DNA of 64,000 nt from Arthrinium phaeospermum (lineage: Eukaryota; Ascomycota; Sordariomycetes; Amphisphaeriales; Apiosporaceae): contig QYRS01000010.1 in NCBI GenBank assembly GCA_006503535.1, forward strand, positions 558,001-622,000, given 5' to 3'. The position numbers were made by a program, and so were the translations under genes. The notes under the pieces are model-generated. The model saw only the letters and a list, made by a program, of their open reading frames with translations, searched no databases and was not told where the DNA came from. Positions 58,861-64,000 of the stretch are shown here, one piece after another (positions within the stretch are counted from its first letter, which is position 1; each line of letters begins with the position of its first letter).

Positions 58861-59889
58861 CCTGCCGTGTGGATATAGACGGAGATATGGAAAGGTGCTG
58901 GAGATTGGATGATATATGACGGTTTGTTGTTCTTGGAGGCATGACTCAGGGGGGCATGGCTTGACCAATTTGGGTGCATAACTATGACTTACATAATGCA
59001 AATGATCACCACTGAAGTTTCCTATTACGCATCAATTGAGCTGGCCGGCAGCAACGTGACGATGCGATGCGATGTGATGTGGTGTGGTATGTAGCGTGCC
59101 AGCCCCTATTAGGCCTAGCCACGACCGGCCGATCTTGCCAACGCCAGTGCCGAGCGGGCAGCCGTCGTCTGGAATATCTCACGATGCTTCGAAGCTTCGA
59201 AGCCCACCATAGTGTGTTCCTTGCAGCGAAGGCCCCACTAGAACGGTTGGCGAAAAGAGGACAAGCTTCGTGGCGGTCGATCTCGTCGGGTCCACCAAGT
59301 CGGTCCGAAAGCCGAATGGGCCCAGGAATACGGACCCCCCTGGACCACCCCAGCAGTCTAGCCCTCCAATCCTCGTACCTATCAGCCCCATGCGCACCAT
59401 GCACACCATGATGCATGCAACTTTCTAGCGGTCGGGAGCCTCGACCGAGGGCGCGAGGCGACCGTGGGTGCCAATTGCCCGGTTGAGGAACCACAATAAG
59501 TCCAGCTGGAATCAAGCCAGCTCGGACGACTATGGAGGCCCTTCTACCGAGGTAGTAGACCTGCCTGGCTACTCCCGTCCGGCTCTTCGGTAGTAGTCCA
59601 GCTCGATAACCGGACGTCGTGTGTGGTGCCGACAAGACAATGTGATTAGATTGGGCGCATTGGCCATGACATCACGAGAGCTCTAGTGACGTGAAAGACA
59701 CTTAAGAGTCATGGACGTCCCTCGAGTAAGGTACGAGTTTGGGCCTCATAATCAAATACCGTCTAAGAAACTACACAATTCAAACCGAGTTCAGAGGAAA
59801 GATCAACATCGTCTCTCCTTCTTACTACTACAAACAACTCGTTCCCTACCTACCTACCACCCAAACCAAACCCCCAACCACACGCCATC
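58861..59889. promoter_or_regulatory. Intergenic, laccase 3' end / decarboxylase promoter
   Basis: About 1 kb. The last 75 bases before the next ATG are CA/CT-rich (ctacctaccta, ccaaaccaaaccccc), typical of a fungal 5' leader. The 209-residue minus-strand ORF here is Arg-rich and has no family features. Confidence 0.45.
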
Positions 59890-60417
59890 ATGCCTCTCGT
59901 CGGAAACGTATCGACGGAGACCTTCGACGCCGACATCCGGGACCGCCACCTGCTCTACTCGTACGCGGTGCCCGGGTCCGAGACCGAGTCGGGCAAGCCC
60001 GAGACGTGGCGGTACGAGATGTGGTTCTTCAACGAGGACCGGATCGTGTACGCGATCCACGGGGGGCCCATGGCGGGCCGCAAGAACTACCAGGCCGTGA
60101 CGTACCAGTGCGTGCGGCCGGGGGAGCTGTGGCAGTGCAGCTGGCTCGAGGAGACGGGCACGCTCGTCAGCATGGTCTACGACATCACCCAGAAGCGCAT
60201 CTCCACCATGATCGGCTTCTCCAAGGGCCACTGGGAGAAGAGCGTCGACGCCCACGGCGACAAGCGCAACCCCGACGACCTCGCCCGCTGGCGCCAGCTC
60301 GCCCAGCTCGGCTGCCAGACCGACCGCACCATGCTCGTCGAGCAGGCCGAGCTCGAGCAGGACTTCCGCGGGCCCGGCGAGCTGGAGCCTATTGAGATGG
60401 ACTGGCCCTGCTTGTAA
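59890..60417 (+). CDS. Phenolic (ferulic/p-coumaric) acid decarboxylase
   Basis: Single exon, 175 residues, the normal size for this small beta-barrel enzyme. Converts hydroxycinnamic acids to vinylphenols without a cofactor. Family features: RHLLYSYAVPG and WRYEMWFFNEDRIVYAIHGG (the active-site tyrosines and the Y-x-IH-x-G strand), PMAGRKNYQ (active-site Arg), WQCSWLEETGTLVSMVYD (catalytic Glu), and ISTMIGFSKGHWEK. The start at 59890 (MPLVGNVSTETFD) follows a CA-rich leader. Strong GC bias at third positions. It lies 1 kb downstream of the laccase on the same strand; both act on plant phenolics, so co-regulation is plausible but inferred. Confidence 0.9.
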   Translation: MPLVGNVSTETFDADIRDRHLLYSYAVPGSETESGKPETWRYEMWFFNEDRIVYAIHGGPMAGRKNYQAVTYQCVRPGELWQCSWLEETGTLVSMVYDITQKRISTMIGFSKGHWEKSVDAHGDKRNPDDLARWRQLAQLGCQTDRTMLVEQAELEQDFRGPGELEPIEMDWPCL

Positions 60418-61020
60418 AGCGGAGTCGGTGGCCATGATTAGAATTTGATACCATAGAGATTCTGGGAAGGGAAGTAAACAATAAACGAATAGAGACACAT
60501 TCCACCAAAGAAAAGACTTGTCCAATTGGAGAGTGCCGGTGATATCGCGGCATCCATCCGGTCGTAGCCGCCAATCGCGGATGCCGCCGAGGTCACGCGG
60601 GAGATGGACTTTTTCTAGAAAACAGAAAGGAAAAGGACTTCTCGGTACCCTGTCTTGGAATCTCCTGATCAAATTTCAAGATATCGCCTGTTCGCTTCAA
60701 TTGGAATTTTGTTGAAGTAGGAATCCATCGCATGCATATAATCAAGTGCGCATGTCCTGGCCCATGGCTCAAATTGTTGACATGGACCACGCCAGCTGCT
60801 GCCAGCCCGTCAGCAGAAGATCACGACCCCCTGTCCAGCCAGATCCCCTGAAACGTGGAGCCTGACTCGATGAAACTCAGTGTAAGTTGTCCTCAAGCCA
60901 CCCACCACGTGTAAATCGAACGATGAGATTGCCAGAACACACACAGTGACTCGGCTAATTTGCCAAGAAGACGATCAACCCCTCTAAAACAAAAGATCGG
61001 ATCCCCAAGAAACAGCTAAG
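60418..61020. promoter_or_regulatory. Intergenic, decarboxylase 3' end / MYND promoter
   Basis: 603 bases between co-oriented genes; nothing recognised. Confidence 0.35.
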
Positions 61021-62097
61021 ATGAACCGAATGAACCTCGGCCTGGTCTTCCAGGTCTGCGCCGAGCCCGGCTGCAAGCGGCGCGGCAGCGACCTGCTCCT
61101 GTGCGGCGCCTGCCGCCTCGTGCACTACTGCGGGCCGGAGCACCAGCGCGAGCACCGGCCCGCCCACAAGACCTCGTGCAACCTGGTCAAGCACACACGC
61201 GCCGCCGCCGAGAGGGCCGAGGCCGAGCTGCGCTCGCCGCCGGGCGACGACCCGAACCCCGTGGACTACTTCTCCGAGGGCGTCGTCGGCCGGTTCTGGG
61301 GCGAGTACCCCGAGACCCGGCCCTACATGCAGTCGCTGTACGACCGCATGACGGCGAGCCTGAACCTGCGCACGGGCGAGGCCGTCGAGTACGCGCTGGC
61401 CACGGCCCTCGAGCTGCTGCGGCTGTGCCGCGGCGACAACCTGGGCGTGCGCAGCCAGGTGCCCGTGCTGTACCTGCGGCTCGGCCGGGACCAGGAGGCC
61501 TTCGACTTCCTCAAGTGGTACGCCGTCCGCGGCACCGCCGGCGACTACGACTGGTCCGACATGGCGCAGCCGTTCCTGGACCTGAAGGGCGAGGACGCGC
61601 TCGAGGACGTGTCGATGCCCTTCCGGCGGGTCGTGGACCTGAGCTTCCTCGCGTCCCTGACGCTGCTCAAGGCGCGCCTGATGCTGGACCTGATAGCGCT
61701 GGCGCAGCACGTCGACGAGGAGAAGGCCAAAGAAGGAGGGCAAGGCCGGCAGCTGACCTACGAGGACAAGATGGAATGGCTGCGCGAGGAGGCCCTGAGC
61801 GACGTCCTGTTCACGCGGCGCGACGTCGTCGACCGCGACGACTACGCGCCCCTGATCACGGACGTGTCGGACCAGGTGGCGCGGGCGTACATGCTCACGG
61901 CGCACCACAACAAGCACTACTGGCCGGCCCTGAACCACCCGGAGAAGTACTCGCACGCGCTGCCCACGGGGTACACGTGGGGCTCTAAGGAGGAGACCGT
62001 GCTCGCCTTCCGCCAGACGTGGTATGCTTGGTCCGAATGCGTGCCGGCGCTCGAAACGGCGAAGCAGTTCACAGAGTTGGCAAAGACCCAGAGATAA
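61021..62097 (+). CDS. MYND zinc-finger protein
   Basis: Single exon, 358 residues. The N-terminal MYND finger (residues 13-54) reads CAEPGCKRRG...LLLCGACRLVHYC, then GPEHQREHRPAHKTSCNLV: Cys-x4-Cys, Cys-x2-Cys, Cys, His, His and Cys, all zinc ligands present. The rest is a helical region with no SET or other catalytic motif (FWGEYPETRPYMQSLYDRM ... VPVLYLRLGRDQEAFDFLKW). MYND fingers bind proline-rich peptides, so a protein-interaction role is likely. The gene is extremely GC-rich at third positions and intronless; this creates long open shadows on the other frames. Confidence 0.88.
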   Translation: MNRMNLGLVFQVCAEPGCKRRGSDLLLCGACRLVHYCGPEHQREHRPAHKTSCNLVKHTRAAAERAEAELRSPPGDDPNPVDYFSEGVVGRFWGEYPETRPYMQSLYDRMTASLNLRTGEAVEYALATALELLRLCRGDNLGVRSQVPVLYLRLGRDQEAFDFLKWYAVRGTAGDYDWSDMAQPFLDLKGEDALEDVSMPFRRVVDLSFLASLTLLKARLMLDLIALAQHVDEEKAKEGGQGRQLTYEDKMEWLREEALSDVLFTRRDVVDRDDYAPLITDVSDQVARAYMLTAHHNKHYWPALNHPEKYSHALPTGYTWGSKEETVLAFRQTWYAWSECVPALETAKQFTELAKTQR

Positions 62098-62696
62098 AAC
62101 TCCGCAGTCAAATCGTGTACATTAGGAGTGGTTGGTTTTCATGATAATTATTTCGGTTGATCCGGGTGTGCATAAGAGCTGTAGTAGCAATTGTCGTTAT
62201 AAGTAGTATTAAGAAAGATCAAATTAGAACAATTTGCAGAAATAGACAATGCAATGAAGTAGAAGCGCTGGTTTTCTACAGACTGGGCTACAGAAACCCC
62301 GGAAAACACAATTATCCCCGCCTTGGGTCATCTGCGACACGCGAGATGACCGTCTACCTAGACGCCACTATGCTTGCCATGATCCCGGAAACCTCAGCGA
62401 GAATGGCATTGAAAAAGAAAACACCTGCCATGAATCGACCAAACTCCTGGTAACACCGTAGTGCCCCTTCCCTTCCATGCAACGATATGATTTTGAACAT
62501 GAAAAAATGCCACCGGAATATCGCGTCTATCACCCATGATACACAATACCAATTAGCACCAACGCTCGTGGCGCAGTGCCTTCTTGATATTGAACCCAAC
62601 CCTCACAGCTATTATCAGGCCAACTGTTTTGGGCCCGAGCTTGCTGTGCTAGGGAGCAAAAAAATGAGGTTTGGGTGTGAACCGCCCGCCCAGGTC
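62098..62696. other. Intergenic between convergent genes
   Basis: 599 bases, AT-rich, shared 3' region of the MYND (+) and HPC2-like (-) genes. Nothing recognised. Confidence 0.35.
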
Positions 62697-63995
62697 CTAT
62701 AAGCCAGCAAACTGAGGGCTAGTGGGGTGCAGCACGTTGTAGTTGGTACTGCTACCCGACTTCAGGAAGGCTTGCTCCCGCTCCAGTTTCTCGCGGTCCA
62801 GCTGAGCTTTGTCTGCCTTGGTCATGCGAGGCTTTCGTACAGCGCCACCTCGAGAACCAGGACCACCACCGCGCCCTCGAGTAGTACCTGCGGCCCGAGC
62901 AGAGCCACGTCCGCCCCGTGAGCCACGTCCTCGTTTGGGTACACCGTCGCCACTAAAATACCAAATTAGCAAATGCACCGAAAGCGAACATCTTAGCGCC
63001 GTGTCATGAAGCACATACCGTCCAGGTTCCGGTTTTTCGACCTCGGGGATCAAAGGTCCGGAATACACGAAGAATCCATCTCTACTGGCTGCGGCCTGTT
63101 CCTCCCAGAGCAACTCGGAATCGTCGACGAAATCATCCGCCTTGTCGTACTCGTCCTCCTTGAAATGCCGCTTCTTCCGCTTCTTGACCTCGCCAGGCTT
63201 GTCTGGTCCGCTTGTACCGCCCATGTCGACATTGCTGTCTTCGTTGTCTGACTCATCCACACTCATTTCGTCACCCTCACGACTGGAGTCGTTCTGAGCT
63301 AAAGCGGCGGATGCGGCAGCGATGCGCGCTTTTCGGGCGCGTTGTTCGGCTTGTCGCGGATGTAGAGCATCCCAACCATACCGTTCTTCGGCCAACCTCA
63401 TGAAGTTGACATACTTGTTGGTTTCGCCCCCGAGGGGAATGTGAAGAGAAATCGAAGGGGTCGTGAGTTCCTGGCCGGGTTCGGCCTTGCCGAAATCCAG
63501 GATTGAGCGTTCCGCACCTCCGCCCATAGCAAACGCGGGTTCTTTCTGGGCGCCCATTTTCGGGGAAGACGAGGCGGCGCTCTGGTTCTTCGGGGGCGTG
63601 CGCTTGGATCCAGCACCTATGGTCGTGATGGAAGTCGGGCGAATATCAATGCCTGCTTTGGAGGGCAACACTACAGCGGGCGCCGACTTCTTAACCTCTG
63701 GTATCGACTTCTTTACTTCAGGTGCAGCTGGTTTGGGGACCGGAGGCGCCACAAAGTCTTGCCGGAAAGGGTTGGGCGAAACTGGGACCGAGTTCGTCTC
63801 TGGTTTCGCACGCGGGGGTTGAGAAGAGGTGCTTTGCGCGAAAGTAGTGCGCGAAGGAACTGGTGAGATCAAGTTCTGAGCAGGAGGAGGGTCGACAAGG
63901 CTGGCAATAGAAGGCGACGCGCTGGCGCGGTTGACAGTATTTGATGTAGGGCCGCGAGGAGATCCCATGCTGCTGGAGAAGCTGTGCGTCACCAT
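62697..63995 (-). CDS. HPC2: HPC2/ubinuclein-type HIR histone chaperone subunit
   Basis: Exons 63995-63019 and 62952-62697 give 410 residues from the ATG at 63995. The intron is 66 bases (gtatgt, branch gctaatt, acceptor tttag). It is a stop-free multiple of three, so an unspliced frame would look intact. Key domain: the Hpc2-related domain, YDKADDFVDDSELLWEEQAA followed by SRDGFFVYSGPLIP. It is preceded by a Ser/Pro-rich disordered N-terminus and ISLHIPLGGETNKYVNFMRL, and followed by an RGG-rich stretch (RGSRGGRGSARAAGTTRGRG) and KPRMTKADKAQ. The HIR complex deposits H3-H4 independently of replication and represses histone genes. Only five bases remain upstream, so the start may lie outside the window. 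Confidence 0.8.
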   Translation of the reverse strand: MVTHSFSSSMGSPRGPTSNTVNRASASPSIASLVDPPPAQNLISPVPSRTTFAQSTSSQPPRAKPETNSVPVSPNPFRQDFVAPPVPKPAAPEVKKSIPEVKKSAPAVVLPSKAGIDIRPTSITTIGAGSKRTPPKNQSAASSSPKMGAQKEPAFAMGGGAERSILDFGKAEPGQELTTPSISLHIPLGGETNKYVNFMRLAEERYGWDALHPRQAEQRARKARIAAASAALAQNDSSREGDEMSVDESDNEDSNVDMGGTSGPDKPGEVKKRKKRHFKEDEYDKADDFVDDSELLWEEQAAASRDGFFVYSGPLIPEVEKPEPGRYVLHDTALRCSLSVHLLIWYFSGDGVPKRGRGSRGGRGSARAAGTTRGRGGGPGSRGGAVRKPRMTKADKAQLDREKLEREQAFLKSGSSTNYNVLHPTSPQFAGL

Positions 63996-64000
63996 GGTTT

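Noticed and set aside
59006..59635. 209-residue minus-strand ORF upstream of the decarboxylase
   Set aside because: Arg-rich, no domain or splice support, and located in a promoter region.
59739..60395. 218-residue plus-strand ORF overlapping the decarboxylase
   Set aside because: Another frame of the same GC-rich exon; only the 59890 frame carries the decarboxylase motifs.
60955..61956. 333-residue minus-strand ORF
   Set aside because: Shadow of the GC-rich MYND gene; the Arg/Val/Leu-rich composition is that of complemented GC3 codons.
61101..61988. 295-residue plus-strand ORF
   Set aside because: Frame-shifted shadow of the MYND gene (Arg/Pro/Ala-rich).
1..64000. tRNA genes, rRNA genes, CRISPR arrays, prokaryotic operons
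   Set aside because: No T-loop/D-loop box pairs or repeat-spacer arrays were recognised, and spliced genes show this is nuclear fungal DNA. A covariance-model scan would settle small RNA genes.

Overview
The window is nuclear DNA of a filamentous ascomycete (Pezizomycotina, probably Sordariomycetes). The genes carry short introns of about 50 to 150 bases with GTNNGT donors and CTAAC/CTGAC-type branch points. Typical fungal families are present: a Zn2Cys6 regulator, WSC-domain protein, ascomycete laccase, NACHT STAND receptor, DHA1-type transporters, HPC2-type and SURF6-type nuclear proteins. Exon boundaries below were set by reading splice sites and frames by eye. No tRNA, rRNA, CRISPR array or intact transposon was recognised.

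Layout. 1-3805: POM152, a nuclear pore membrane protein cut by the left edge (+). 4372-5578: DUF1989 protein (+). 6082-8371: secreted-type two-WSC, Cys-rich protein (-). 9547-12198: Zn2Cys6 regulator (-). 12575-14521: SRPK-like kinase with a C-terminal membrane segment and CaaX-like end (-). 16208-16737: mitochondrial ribosomal protein bL34m (+). 17594-22484: a 1,610-residue protein ending in a telomeric ssDNA-binding OB fold (-). 24534-37767 is an accessory-looking block: O-methyltransferase (+), fructosamine-kinase-like protein (-), esterase-NACHT-propeller NLR (+), MFS transporter (+) and amidase (+). 38054-41234: two tandem coiled-coil paralogues of unknown function (-). 42490-44276: RRP14/SURF6 (-). 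45012-46479: MFS transporter (-). 47134-48024: short-chain dehydrogenase (+). 48204-49209: aquaporin (-). 49912-51636: F-box protein (-). 52217-53090: secreted PEBP-family protein (-). 56420-58860: laccase (+). 59890-60417: phenolic acid decarboxylase (+). 61021-62097: MYND zinc-finger protein (+). 62697-63995: HPC2/ubinuclein-type HIR subunit (-), near the right edge.

How they relate. Housekeeping nuclear genes (POM152, bL34m, telomere-type protein, RRP14, HPC2) alternate with accessory metabolism and defence genes. Laccase and phenolic acid decarboxylase lie 1 kb apart on the same strand and both act on plant-type phenolics. The NLR, MFS and amidase genes are co-oriented with gaps of about 350 bases. 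The O-methyltransferase, MFS and amidase resemble tailoring genes, but no polyketide, peptide or terpene backbone enzyme lies in the window, so a metabolite cluster is not established.

The loci most worth follow-up are the NLR, the telomere-type protein with SUMO-interaction-like motifs and a periodic acidic repeat, the tandem paralogue pair, and the membrane/CaaX kinase.
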